Origin: Taeniopygia guttata
Taxonomy: Eukaryota; Chordata; Aves; Passeriformes; Estrildidae
NCBI RefSeq assembly: GCF_048771995.1
Contig: NC_133030.1
Location: forward strand, 56,266,001 to 56,330,000
Reading direction: 5' to 3'
DNA length: 64,000 nucleotides
The notes beneath the pieces were generated by a model that saw nothing but the letters and a program-made list of their open reading frames with translations, searched no databases and was not told the origin of the DNA. Position 1 is the stretch's first letter. Each line of letters opens with the position of its first letter. A program made the position numbers and the translations under genes. This document shows, one piece after another, positions 9,873-22,445 of this stretch.

Positions 9873-12800
9873 AATTGCATAGTTACGCATTGTCCTTTCC
9901 ATGCTGATGAGCATCTCTTATGAACTAAATCAATATTATCAAATCTCTTTGTCTTGTTTCCTGAAAGGAATGTATTTATTGTCCAGCATCCCCAGTCCCC
10001 TGGGGCTGGGAGCCCAGCTGGGAGCCCTGCTCCTGCACAGAGACAGGAGGGATCTGTGCAGCATTTCCCCACAGGACTGCTTTTGTTCCTGCACATGGAG
10101 CATCACTGCTAGCAAGAGAAAATGGGATATGCATTGGGTAGTTACAGTCCTCACTACTCCTGCCCTCCTTTTGGCCCTTTTCTTGCAGTACCATAGGATT
10201 ACATGAAGTAGCTCTGTTGGTTTAAAAATCCTAAGGAATATTTCCTGCTGGACAGAAAACAGTAACAATGAAGCATAGGTGAGAAGTATGCCACCACCAG
10301 AGGACACGCTGCTGAAGGGCAGCTGGAACCATGAGTTAACTCAATTTTTTTAAGCATACAGGCTTTAAAAAAGTCGTATTTGAAAAAAAATATACAAACC
10401 ACAGCTTTGCTTTGTCCTAGGAAGATGTAGAAATTCAGCACAGACAAATGCATGGGCATACAGTACCTTTATGGAATCAGGCAGGAGTTTCACTGCATCC
10501 TTGGAATGCAGTGCCTGGCATTGCATCAGCAGAGCTTGCCTGGGCTTTGATGCCAGGAGGGCAGCAATGAGCTTGAAACCTGCACTTCTCTTTTTCCTTT
10601 TCTTCTTCTGTACGTCACACAGCAAGGAAAGCAGAAGCAAAAACCCATTTGCTTGCCTTAGTTTCCTGCTGGAGAGCTTCCTCTCCCCAATCCAGCTCGT
10701 GTCTTGATGAGACAGATAAGACAGAACTTCTTGATAAGACAGATTCAGCAACCCCAGAGTGTTGCCAATTAGTATTTTTTCCTAAGATCTTCCACATGAT
10801 TTTTTTTTTTTAATTTTATGTTTTCTCCCAAGCATAGATGGTCTGTTCAGGTTCCCACTAGTTCTCTTTTGGTAGAGGATATTTCTTTGTCTGGTGTATT
10901 TGGTGATGTGGAAGTTAATGGGTCTCAGTGAAGGCACAGAAATCTTCTTCCTTCTTGTGCAGATCCAGCTGCAGGGATCAAGACTCAAACCTCTTAGGAG
11001 TTTTTAGAGCTTCCCTGACATCAACAGAGGGCAGGAACAGCCTGAGACTCTGTGATAATATTTCAGAGCAGTAAAAGACTGTAATCAGCTACTGAGTTCT
11101 TGCCTCACCTTAACCATATCTTGTTATGCAGCAATTTCTGTAATAATGTTAATGTCTTTAAATGTCAGCTTTTACATCTAAAGAGTGGTATTCCACATTA
11201 TCTTAATGTTCTTGAAGAAATGGTTTAGCTGTTTTTTCTCTGGAATCAAGGCACTGATGGTCACACTGTTTGTGTGCACCCTGGTAACATCTCAACTAAT
11301 TTCCAACCAAGTCCAGAAAGAGCTTAAAGAATTATTTTATAAAGATGACAGTAAAAGAGAGGCATTAAAAACACCTGAACTCAAATGAGCTGCTCTTCGA
11401 GTGTGTCTGCCTTAAACCCTAGAGAATTCCTACAGACAAATGTTCACATCTGTCTGTACAGCTCCCCTTTTCCTCCCCTCTGTATGTCACTTGGAATGGT
11501 TAGCGGGAAGAAAAGCCTTGAAAGCACAAGTCCATAAGCAACTGAGCTTTGGCAACTGGGCTTTAGTAATTTCCCTGCTCAGAAATCTACTTGATTTATT
11601 CCCTAGAAAACAAAAGGAAAACCAAACCAGGAGGACAGACCAACTCAGAGACCACAGCCTGGTGAGGAGGGAGGGCAAGTGCAGAAGGGCAGAAATTACT
11701 TGCACATGGCACAGTGGCACATCAACCTTCCCCTGCAAAAGACACAGAAGGGATTGAGAGTTCAGGTTTTCCTTTAATTCTTGAGGGACAGATGCTTCAC
11801 CTCCCCTTCTGCAGACCCAGGATTGTCTGTGAGCAGTTTTTAAATAGACTGTGAGAATGTCATCAATCTAATGCTCATCTTCCTGCTAGCCCTTTGCCTT
11901 CATGTCTGCCTTCAGAAATGGCATTTGGTTCAGTTATGGAGTGAGACAGGCCAGTGGGCTGCCCCATCCTTCTGACAGTCCTGCTAAATCCTCGAGATTT
12001 AGTTAGTTCAGCAATTTAATACCTAGAAGGATATATGTTATTGGACTAAACTTAAAAGCAAAGTTGCCCAAACTCAGGAGCATCAAGATTGGTTCTGGAA
12101 ACATGAGCTTTTTATTAAGTACATCAAACTACCTGTTTTTAGTTAATCTGAGGAACAGATGAAACTGATTTCCCTAGTAGCACCTCAACCATTAGATGCA
12201 TGCAAAACCACACCACCTTTGTTCACAGTTGCAAATAATTTGCATTTCCCCCTCTTCCTGCAGGTGTCATGGCAAGGCAGAAGGTATGAGAGAACCTCTC
12301 ATGTGTCCCTGGAGTGCTGCCAGCTTCTGAGACTCCAGGTTCTGCATCAATGAAATGCCACCATGGACAACTTCTGCCCCATGAAGACCCACAGCCTCTC
12401 CTCATGCAGCCTTTCACTCCCTTCCCCAGGACCTCAAGAGCCTCCCCAGAGACTTTGGATCCCTCAGCCTGTGCCTTGCACTGGGCACCTGCGGGGGCAG
12501 GGGATGGTTCAGTGCATAGTGGCAGTGAAAGGGTCAGACCTTCATCCACTGTCCTGGAAGCCAAGGCTTTCAACCTGCTCCTAGGCCAAACTCCTCTTGA
12601 AATGACAGCTGAGTGTGGCCCAAGAGCAGACTGCACTGTTTAGCCCTTGAAGAAGTGTTAAAAACAGCAGTGCCTCAACTAAATTAAGGGTGTAAATTAA
12701 GCAGTGGCTGTACCATCACATGTGGAGGTGTGTTAAATCCCTCTGCTCATTGCCCACTGACAACTTATATATTGGACCAGGTCCAAGACCCAGATTAGAC

Positions 12801-13500
12801 AAATATATTTTTACTCTCAGTCACTTAAATTGGTTACAGGGGAAAAAGCAAGTAAAAGGAAAAGTATGTATTTTAATAAGCATATGGCCATATAAACAGT
12901 ATCTGGTTCTTACATGATGCTTATGTGTAATTAAGTTGAAGCACATCAGTAGTCTTAAGTAGTCTTGTCACACCCACTGGTGCATCCATCAACTTTTGGA
13001 GAACCAGGGCCATGGCTTCTCTTACTAAAGCAAAAGGAAGAGGTTTGCCAGAGTGTTCTATTGGACATGTTTTCAGCTTATCCTGTAGTAAATCTCTGGG
13101 TTTTACTTCCATTGTCAGCTGCTTGTACTCAAGACTCTGTGTCCAAGCTGCAGAACGTGTGGAATCATGTTACTTTGGCTTTAAAACTGGGGCTGTGCAG
13201 TACTGTGTTTTCAAAATTCAGAGCTTTATTTCTCAAGTTTTGTAATAACGCTGTATAATAATTTTGTACATAGCTGTCCATTTAAAATTATCTATGTTTG
13301 TTGAATCTATGGTGTGATATGTGTTGAAACATAAATCCAGTGGAAGAGCTGGGTACATTTCAGAACTGTTCATTTACATGGTAACTCACTGTGGCTAAAC
13401 TAATGTGCAGGCCAAAGCTTATTTTGCTCTGCTTAATAGGACTTGTAATGTCCTTGTAGTACTGAAAACTTAGAAGTGAAACCAAGAATTAAATCACTGG
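9873..13500 (+). other. INF2 3' UTR and downstream sequence
   Basis: No coding exon is recognised. Part of this stretch is probably 3' UTR of the non-CAAX INF2 transcript. A Pumilio-type element TGTACATA lies at 13265-13272 in AT-rich sequence that resembles a transcript end, and an ATTAAA hexamer lies at 13488-13493. The exact end of the gene cannot be fixed from sequence. Confidence 0.35.
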
Positions 13501-13954
13501 TTTGCTTTAACCAAGGCATCACTATGAGCACATTGAGAACTGGTCAACAGAAGCAGAGATGAGTTGAGAACAGACACGTGGGCAGGTTCAGTGAAGGAGC
13601 CACAGCAGAGTGGCACAGCCCTGTTGTAACAGAAAATTCATTCCTGCTGGCTGAAGCAGGGATTCCCCCAGCATTCCCTGTAGAACTGTGCCACCCAGGT
13701 TTGATTTGCAGGACTGTCTCTATCACATCTACAGGTATCTCCCCTTTTTCCCCCTCTTTTCCAGTCTCAGAGCACATCACCCAAGCACCATATTTTTGCT
13801 CTTCAGTGTAGCTCTGCTGCTTGCAGATTAGACTCCAAGCTGAAAGGCCTGAGTATTAAACAACTTCTCCCAGCTCTGTGTTTCCAGAAGAGCCTGAGCC
13901 CAGGCTAGCAGTGCACAGCCAAACTCCTCCTCACCACCCCACTGACTGATCAAT

Positions 13955-13972
13955 ATCATCATCATCATCATT
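13955..13972. repeat. (ATC)n microsatellite
   Basis: Six consecutive ATC/CAT trinucleotides form a short simple repeat between INF2 and the paralog. Confidence 0.9.
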
Positions 13973-15061
13973 TGGAGATGCAGGAGTGGGAACAAACAGG
14001 TTCTCTGGGTGTTACCTGGGGAACATTTCCTCCTGATGCTCCACTGGCTGCTCAATTCAGATGCTACATCATGTCTCCATTTCTCCATCTGGGTCTTTCA
14101 GCTTCCCTCATTTCCACCCAGAGAGAACAGCTCATTTCCACAGCCAGAGTTCTTATTGCTCTATGTGCTTACCTTGGCCTTAAAAGAGAGGTTTTTTTGG
14201 CATTATCTTTCCCCTGCTTTCAAAAGTTTACAAAGAAATGGGTTATTTTGAGCCACCAGAGGCTCTTTGTTCAATAGCCATCTGTAAATTATCTATTCAA
14301 TCACATCCCAATCAGCAGACTCAAGCAAAACATTTATAATTTATTTCTCAAGAGTAGCTCTGCTTCCATTACAGTGATTTCAGAAGAACAGAAGAAAATA
14401 ATCAGAGCAGGTCAAAAACTGAAATTCAGCTGGGATGTACAGTTTTGTTCAATTTATGAGCTTGAAATAAAGCTCATAAATGAGCTGAAAATTTTTCAGT
14501 GGTTGCAAGACCAAATTAATTATTGGTCTTGGAAATAATATCATGGCCATTTCAACAGAGCTGTGGTCTTCTAAGTCAACCATGAGTACAGACCTCAAAA
14601 TAGAATTCTTGTGGTATATTACAGCAACTGCACATGAAGTCTGGTATGTAAACCAGGCTGTGACCACCACAAGCTTCTTGCTGCCAAATAAATGCATCTT
14701 CTGTAATTAAGCATTGGATATGTGATAAAATGAAAATACGAGAAAAATCAGAAGTCTTTTCCAAATATTTCACATCAAAAATCAGATATGTTTAATGAGA
14801 TGGATTTTCAGGGTTTTGGGGGAGTTTTGGTTGTTTTTTTTTTTTTTTTGTTGGTTTTTTTTTTTAATAATACTGAAAATATTTCAAAGTTTAGAATAAA
14901 AATAAATACTTGGTGAGTTTCCTTTTTCTCGTAGGGATGGAGAAGACCTATAATTCATGAGAATTCATCCATCAAAGTCCTATATTTTCCACATAGGATA
15001 TAAAGCACCTAAGCATAATTGTCATATATGCAAGTAATTGTCATATATGCTTAGTAATAAT

Positions 15062-15480
15062 TACAAATTGTTTTGCTCTTCTGCCAGTTCCCTCAGTACC
15101 TTTGGGTGGATCCCATCCAGCCCCATGGATTTGTGAGTGCCCAAGTGGCACAGCAGGTCGCTGACCATTTCCTCAAGCATTGTGGGGGACCTATTCTGTT
15201 TTCTGTCCCTGTCTGCCAGTTCAGGGGGCTGGTTGCCCTGAGGATAACTAGCCTTACCGTTAAAGACTGAGGCAAAGGCAGCCTTTTCCTCATCTGTGGT
15301 GATAATGTTCCCCTCCACATCCTATAAAAAATGGAGACTTTCCTTGTCCCTCTTTTGTTGGCAGTATATTTATAAAAAAAAACTTTTTATCATCTTTAAC
15401 AGCAGTGGCCAGATTGAATTCTAGCTGAACTTTTTGCCTTCCTAATTTTTTCTCTGCATGGCATCTCACCATCCCTATAA
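15062..15480 (-). repeat. CR1 LINE ORF2 fragment
   Basis: The minus strand translates to text typical of the CR1 polyprotein between endonuclease and reverse transcriptase: KAAFASVFN, LLCHLGTHKSMGLDGIHP and KVLRELAEE. The DGIHPKVLRELA block is characteristic of bird CR1. It is an internal piece with neither LINE end. Confidence 0.82.
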
Positions 15481-15481
15481 A

Positions 15482-15602
15482 TGTTCAAGAAACATCTTGA
15501 TGTGACACTTAGTGCTGTGGTTTAGTTGGCACAGCGGTGTTTAGTCAAAGGTTGGACCTGATGATCTTGGAGGTCCTTCTCCAGTGTTAATGATTCTTTG
15601 AA
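15482..15602 (+). repeat. CR1 LINE 3' tail
   Basis: Phrases typical of the CR1 3' end are present: tgttcaagaaac, cttagtgctgtggtttagtt, ttggacctgatgatcttgga and a terminal atgattct. It abuts the opposite-strand CR1 ORF2 piece at 15480, so two independent insertions or a rearrangement are likely. Confidence 0.75.
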
Positions 15603-17098
15603 AAGAAGGAGAGCTATAAATGGAGCTGTATCTAGTTCATGAGCACCACCACAGCTTTGCACTCTACTTGGAGCATGGCCGAAATCTCCAAGCTATGCCA
15701 ATGTCTCTTGGGCTGAGTGTACCATTTGGTCCTCTCCTACCTTCCACACAGCCATGGGGGCTGAGAAATACCTTCTGTTCCTCTTAGAAAGAGGCAGGAT
15801 AAATTGAAATAAAAATACATAAGCCTGTTTTAGGAAAATTAACCAGCTTCCATTCCATCTAAATGTAAAGCCTGGATCTAGGGCTTCATATTTCTGGTAC
15901 ACAGTGATCAACCAAGTACAACATGCAAGCCTACCAATGCTAAACATTAGCTCTGTAGAGACCCTGGCTCATTCTGTCTGTGTGGTAATAGTCATGGCCA
16001 TGAAATATGGGTGAACATGTTAGTCATGAGGTTATGTCCCCATAATGAGTCTGAAAGCAAATACAGTCATGAGCCAACTCCATCAGAAACCACATTTTAT
16101 TTGGTCACCTCACAATCAAAACTGGGCAGGATACGATAAACAGCTTTCCCATTACTGGAAGTGTGACTACAGAGGGTTAAAAATGGGGCAGTGATAGTGA
16201 CAGGACCTCTCTAGATGTTTGCAATTACTGCATGGTGTCAATCTCGCAAAATAACCACATGATTTGCAGGATTTGCAATGGAAATGAGGTCCATAATAAA
16301 GAAAAATGTTTCCAATTCCTTAGTTCAGAGCAGGTACTAGACCTTAAATATCAGGGGAGAATTTGATCACTGCAAGTTAATCAACATATTCAGCAGCTCT
16401 GGAAGTAACTCACCCCTTCATCCGTGCTGTGCTAGCACTTAATTCACATTAGGAGCTCTCTAATGCTCTCTTTGCTGCAGCATAAACAACTCCTGCAAGA
16501 GTTGTGTGTAACAATTCATACAGAGCCAGGTGTTGGTAGGAATTAGCAGGAGTCCTCTGCTTCCCTAATGGAGACTTTAGGCAGGCTCAGCTTGCATTAT
16601 TCAAAGTCAGAAGACAAGAATCACCCTGTGGTAGTCAGTTCCTATCAAGTCAGTTTAGATACACTCCCAAGCCTGTCAAAGTAGGTATTTTCTCAGATCA
16701 GCAGTCTTTGCTGATGGCATGTACATTATTATGGTTATGGTTGGTTTGTCCTGCTCAGGGCATGCAGAACTTGATGTGTTTGTCTGGTACTTACGTGGCT
16801 CCATACAGCATAATCTGCTGTAAGTTTAGTCATGAATTAGTGACAATTAATGATCAAATCCATCAGTCAGAATAGATGAAGAAAAAGGAGAAGCAGAATC
16901 AGCACAAGCAAAAAGGGAAACAAGTCTATGAAATCTGGTCCTGTAATCCTTTGAAACACACAGCTTGATTTTGTAATCTAAATGAAACCCTCAATAGCAC
17001 ACAATTCCCAGGACTCATCCTTTGAGACCAACAGGTTTTCTATACACTTTGCCATGTTTTGTACCTCCATTTGTTCAGATTTTCACAGCTCAGACAAA

Positions 17099-17192
17099 AC
17101 CAGAGCAGTGATGATGATCCTCTGGAAGGGAGCTTGGACAAAATAATTTCCAATGTCCTTTCCAACCAATGTTTTTATGATTCTCTTTTCAG
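17099..17192 (+). repeat. Probable CR1 3' tail, diverged
   Basis: Weak likeness to a CR1 end: gatgatcctctgg, then tgtcctttccaacc and tttttatgattct. It is older or more diverged than the other copies. Confidence 0.45.
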
Positions 17193-20100
17193 CAAGAAGC
17201 AGATACAAGAGAAGTAGAGAAGGTAGGAGTAATAAGAGTCCAGAAACCCTTTCAGGTCTCTGTGTTAATCCTCTTTGGTGAACCAGTGTTATACACAGAA
17301 GAATATGCCCCAGGGGTAGTGACCGCATTCACCATACCAAGTCTACAAACCCATCTTGAATCACAGACAATTTTTTTTCCTAAAACACCCCCTGAATTGG
17401 AGAGACCCCAGGGAAAACAGCACAAGAAGGAGGTTTTCCCCCTCCAAATGTCTTCAACTGCACTACCTTAGTAGAGGTCTAGAGGACAGAGAACAGACCC
17501 TGATCTCCACAAGGCATGTTCTGTGACACAGCTGCCTGCAGAGGTCTGGTTGCAAACCATAGCACAAATGTGTGTAGATCAAATGAGAGCAAGCACAGCA
17601 ATCTCAAACCTATCAAATAGCCAAAGATTAAAGCTATTATGTCCTGTCTTTAATCCCTTTAGCTATACAAGGCCCAATTGAAGTAACTGTTGACATTTCT
17701 TTCAATTTGGAAGAGTTCATCCCTATTCTCTACAAATTCCGCTGCTGATCCTACACCACATCTTCTCCCAGCCTCCTGCTTCTCTGAGTCTGTCCCCATA
17801 TTCTACAGACACCTTTCCATGGTTCCTTGAACTGCCTCATCACTGCTGCAGGGCCCAGAGGCCAGCAAAGTCTTAGCAGCAGGTTCTTCCTAACATCTGC
17901 CACCCAGAGCTGCTGCTGCTGGCCCAGGCTCCTGCAGCACATCCCAAGGGTCCTGCCTTACCACCAGCTGCCAAAAAGTGGAGCCAGCTCCCTTAGAGGA
18001 CTTTTTCATTAACTCCATCCCTAGGGCAGAGTCAACAGGCATTAAGCACACATACTTCACAGCCACATTCCTGCCAGCAGCAGGGGCAGAGTGAAAAGTG
18101 AGTTCTTTCACTTTGTTTCCAACAGCTTCCAGCCTTTTGATAAGAGGAAATGGAGGCACAGCAGTAGCTGGATGAGAGGTGAACCTCTTAATGAGAGGTG
18201 AACTGCAAAGACTAAAGAGGGTTTTGACAGACAGAGCACTGAAATGAAATCCCAGCAACTTGTGCTACTGAGAGTACTCATTTTCTGCCACTGACTTCCT
18301 AAGAGGCTGTTGGCAAGCACATAACCTGTGCCTCGGTTTCCCCATCTCTAAACTGGGAGTAATGGCTTCATTTGAAATACTTTGACAAACATTGATGAAA
18401 AACACCACAACAAAAATAATGTTAGCAATAAGAAATATTCCCTTTTTCTCTTTACTGTTTGCAGCCGTACTAGAATCATAACAAAAGGAAGAGGGGAACT
18501 TGCAAGGAATTACTATTTCCCAAACGCCTCTCTGATCCTAGGTTGCAGAAAAACCTTGAAAACCCCTAGGAATTTATCTGAAAGGAAAAGAGTGAATCTT
18601 ATAGTGAGAAGATTGCTTGTGTAAGAAAGGTTTGAGATTTCTATTATCACCTACGTCTTATTTTTATCCTTGTAAGAATCATAATCATCACAAATAAATT
18701 GTGCAAGTTGTAAAGTCGATGGTGAGGAATACTACACCAGGAGCATCTTAATGCAAGTCAGTGCCTGAATCCAAAACAGAGCAAGTGGAGCCCACTGGGA
18801 GCTAATGAACAGCTCTGTTCTAGTAAGGGAGCAGATGTCTGCATAAACAAGTGACTAACCCTGTCCCCAGGTGGGTTGTACCTCCTCCTGCTCAGCTCCA
18901 GCCATTTGGTAAGAAGTACATCTTCATATCCTCAAAACTACCTTACACTGCAGGTGTACACTCTCTGCTTACCTTGAATGTGTGTGGGGAACAGTTTTTA
19001 AACAGCTTTCCCCCCAAGAGAAACCTTTTAGGTACTTATATACAAGAGGAAATGCCAGGTCTTCTGAAACATTCGTTGAAATCCCCATTAATAGTATAAT
19101 AGTGACCAATGGATGAAATTCCCATTACAAAGAAAATCAAGTTTTACAAAACAAAGCAGCCCCACATCAGTCCATTAGCAACACAAGCAGTAAAAAATTT
19201 GGAGCATTTACATAATCCAAATTACAGATGTAAAATATTTATTTAATTTGACTTAAAGTTCTAAACCCTCTGTTGTCAAAATACAGCTTCTCTTTCAAGG
19301 CTAATGAGAAATGTGCCTATTTTTAGCATGTCAGTAGTCAGATAAAAAAGTGGAAATTAAAGCCTGTATTCTCGTGGTCCTCAAGCACCATCAGGTTTCC
19401 CCATAAAACAAAAGGTGGAGTAGTAGAGCCCTGAAAATATCTTCACAGGTAATTGCAAGTTAACTGATTCAACGGGATCATCAGAACTGGGCTGATGTAT
19501 TGAGTCAATCTCTGTCCCCTGCCCTGCATAAGCAGCACAAGTGTCAGTGCTTGTCTGGCTGCATTGAGATGTGTGTCTATTAATGTATGTATTCACCTAG
19601 GAGGGGAGGCTGCACTTTCTAAGGGGAAATTTCACACAGAGATTTCTTTTTAATATATACCCACAAGCTCATTTTAACATCATCAGCAATGTAAGTTACT
19701 GCTGTTTTGAAGTTAAACCAAAGCTTTAATCTTTTTAAAAGCATGGGTTTCCTACATAGTCTCTAAAGTATAATCTTTGGAGATACATTATTATAAGCCT
19801 ATTTATCATTCAAAGCTTATTAGCTGTTCCTTGTATAGTACTACTTGTTAGTAGGATTTTTAAAAATAAGACTTTTCTTTACACAAACCCTGTAGCAATT
19901 CAGATGAACACTCTGATTAAAAGAAAAAGAGCTTCCTAATTAATAGTCTTGCTGATTCTCCCTATAGCTTAATTAAAATAAACAAGCAGCAGAATTTTAA
20001 TATGAGCATTTCTAATAAGATTTTTTTCAATCAGCTCATTTTACTCCTAATACTTCTAGCAGAAAGTGGCTTATTTCTCATTAGGCTTTCTCATTAGGCT

Positions 20101-21937
20101 TTTTCATAGGGCTGAATCCTTCACTTGTCCTGTTAGGGTAATTACAGACATATGTACAAGTTTACCACAAAGACTGTGAAGTCCTAAAGGGGATACATTA
20201 ATTCGTTTACTTAAATTAAATGTAAGCCTGCTTTACCTTTGGGAAACTGCTTATTTTTGCAAAAAGAAATATGGAAACCAATGACAAATTAATTCAAATA
20301 AACTGCAAATATGCTTAATATTAATTTTCTGTTATAGGCCTTTGACTTAGTTATTTTAACTGGTACCATTTAGTATGTAAATCAAATGTTATTTACTGAC
20401 TGATTTAACATTTAATGTTTCTAATGTAAGCCATTCTTACTAAATTAAGACTGAAAAAAGATATCAACATTTTATTGCTGTCTTTTGCCTTGGATGCATT
20501 GGTTCACAATTTCACTGGGGCTGTAAGAGCTGGAGATTGTCATCACTATGAAGTGCTAGGTTTCAAAGACAAACTGTTCCAAATTATAGGAGATGCTTTA
20601 CAGATATGCTATGGACTAGAGATGCATCAATGGCAGGTTTTAATACAGATCCCTTAATGAGTTTTTTTCTGTGTCAGTAAGAGCCCAAAATTGCTGTGTC
20701 AGGAGGAAAATGGTTCATAAGGATTATCCTATATAACAATATATCATCATTAGTAAGTATTAACCTAGCTCTTTGAGAACATAAATGTGGTGTATGTACC
20801 AAAAAAAAATCTCTCATGCTGCACTGGAAATGAAAGTCCCCACCTAGTTGAAACTGCTGATGCTATTCATGTTTGTTTTGCTCAAGAATGGGATGATGGG
20901 GCTTTGTCTCAGCCTACATATATCCCTAAAAGTGCTGCATCTACTGTGTCATTTCTGCAGCATTGATAGTTTGCTCACTGCTCCCCTATTAGCATGTGCT
21001 CCTCCTGCCATTTTTGATTATCATTGCTGTAGAGGTTATAAAGAGAGAAATCACACAGCAGCTCCAGCTACTGAGATTAAGTGGCCCAGGACACTGCTCA
21101 TCCACAAGAAATGCAATTGTTTGCAAAGGTTTGCTCAGTCAAGCAATCAAAGCCAAGTCCTGAGCCAGCAAATATTCTCACTTTGGTAAGGCTGTCTCCA
21201 TGTTTAAAACTGGGCATACATACAACATAGGAACTTCTGCAGTCTTTTGCAAGAAGCTCTGAAAGAAACTGTATAGTCTCAAGACAAATATTAAGATTTT
21301 CCCTAGATTAAAATTTGGTTTAAGGGGAAAACAGGAAAGATAATCTTACTTACTGAAATGCTTGCAAGTCATTTCCATGTGTAGTCACAAGTACCTAAGC
21401 AGCTCACCCTGAATCCTCCTCCTCAGCTGTAGCTTGTTTACTTTATTAGGCTATTTTGAGAGCTTCTCTTTAAATCCCCTGCACCCTTCTGCACTCAAGG
21501 TAAATTGTGGTAACGTGGTTTTTCAGGGCTGACTGTGTCCCTGCTGTTTGAGATGTCCCCTCTATAGAGCAACCATAGTAAGTTCTACAGCAGGCATCTC
21601 TCCACCCCACCAAACAGCTGTCAACAGGGGAAAAAACAACCAGGTAAGGGTTTACTGTGCTGATAGCATTTGCTCTGTCTTTTTTTATGCATTATAACAA
21701 GAATGTAGAAGGATCAAGAGAAGTCAAAAATGAACTTTATGACCCAAAGGACTGCTTTGCTCCCCACTCACCAAGGTGAAACTGCTACAAACTATCACCT
21801 GTAAAGCAGTTAGAAATATTCCTGTTGCTTACCTTAATGGGAAGGCCACTGTTATTTCTGTGTCTCTGTAGGAATTGCAAGTAGAGAGCAGTCGTGAGGA
21901 ACTTTGCTAATCCATGCACCTCCTTGTTGTCTTGTAG

Positions 21938-22445
21938 AGCAGGAAAATGGGACCAGGACAAGACATGGAGGGCCTGCTAAAAAGTATGCGCTGCTCAAAT
22001 CACCACAAAACAGTGCCTAGAAGATCTGTTTCAAAGGTGAACAAATGCACTCAAGTTAATATGGACTTGGAAGAGGAGTACCCCAGTTCAGACCTGAGCC
22101 TTTCTCCAACAACTGGCCTTTCTGGGAAGTCAGAGCATTGTCCAGGGAGCATATCATCTTCCCAGAAAGATGTTTCCTCTTCCTCCCAAGAACAGTCTAT
22201 CACACCAGCTCTGCTACCACAGCTGCCTGCACCTCCACCCCTACCTCCTGGGTGCAAGGTGCCTCTTCCCCCTGTTTCTATGCCTGGCATAAATGCCCCA
22301 TCACTCCCATCTCCTCAGCCATGCAGCAGTCCTGGGTGCAGTCATCTTACCTGTGGATGTGGGGAGCAGCCCCACAGTAAGAAGACACCAACACTGAGGA
22401 TGAAGGTGCTCCACTGGCAGAAGCTCCCCTCTGACGTGGTGAGAC
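21938..22445 (+). CDS. INF2-like paralog, FH1 and start of FH2
   Basis: The acceptor cttgtag ends at 21937 and the donor is GTACGT at 22446. The frame is [16 protein letters not shown] onward. A short FH1 ([19 protein letters not shown]) is followed by [27 protein letters not shown] resembles the human stretch before FH1 (VERLLSVKG), which suggests that the exon once continued a DID-containing protein. The ATG at 21947 has a good Kozak context, so translation may begin here. A second GT at 22439-22440 (gtgaga) would break phase with the next exon, so the later donor is preferred. Confidence 0.8.

Larger units (their letters stand above)
13501..21937. other. Intergenic or 5' region of the INF2-like gene; no DID exon seen
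   Basis: I looked for exons resembling the INF2 DID (armadillo-like repeats, including motifs such as SCVRAVMNS and ALDHYK) and found none on either strand. The stretch contains an (ATC)n run at 13955-13972, T-rich tracts at 14837-14878, CR1 fragments at 15062-15602 and about 17099-17192, and AT-rich sequence with several TAATTA-like motifs at 19650-20470. The promoter and 5' exons of the paralog should lie here but are not recognisable. Confidence 0.5.

Noticed and set aside
11440-12643. Several 80-137-codon frames downstream of INF2
   Set aside because: They overlap on both strands without codon bias or homology and are most likely 3' UTR or intergenic noise.
20475-20657. Open frame starting LSFALDALVHNFTGAVRAGD, considered as a DID exon of the paralog
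   Set aside because: ALDAL briefly recalls a DID phrase, but the rest does not align with any INF2 segment, and no acceptor/donor pair gives a matching phase.
20848-21189. 113-codon frame with a hydrophobic start upstream of the paralog
   Set aside because: It looks like a signal peptide by composition only, with no domain, no promoter evidence and no splice link to 21938.
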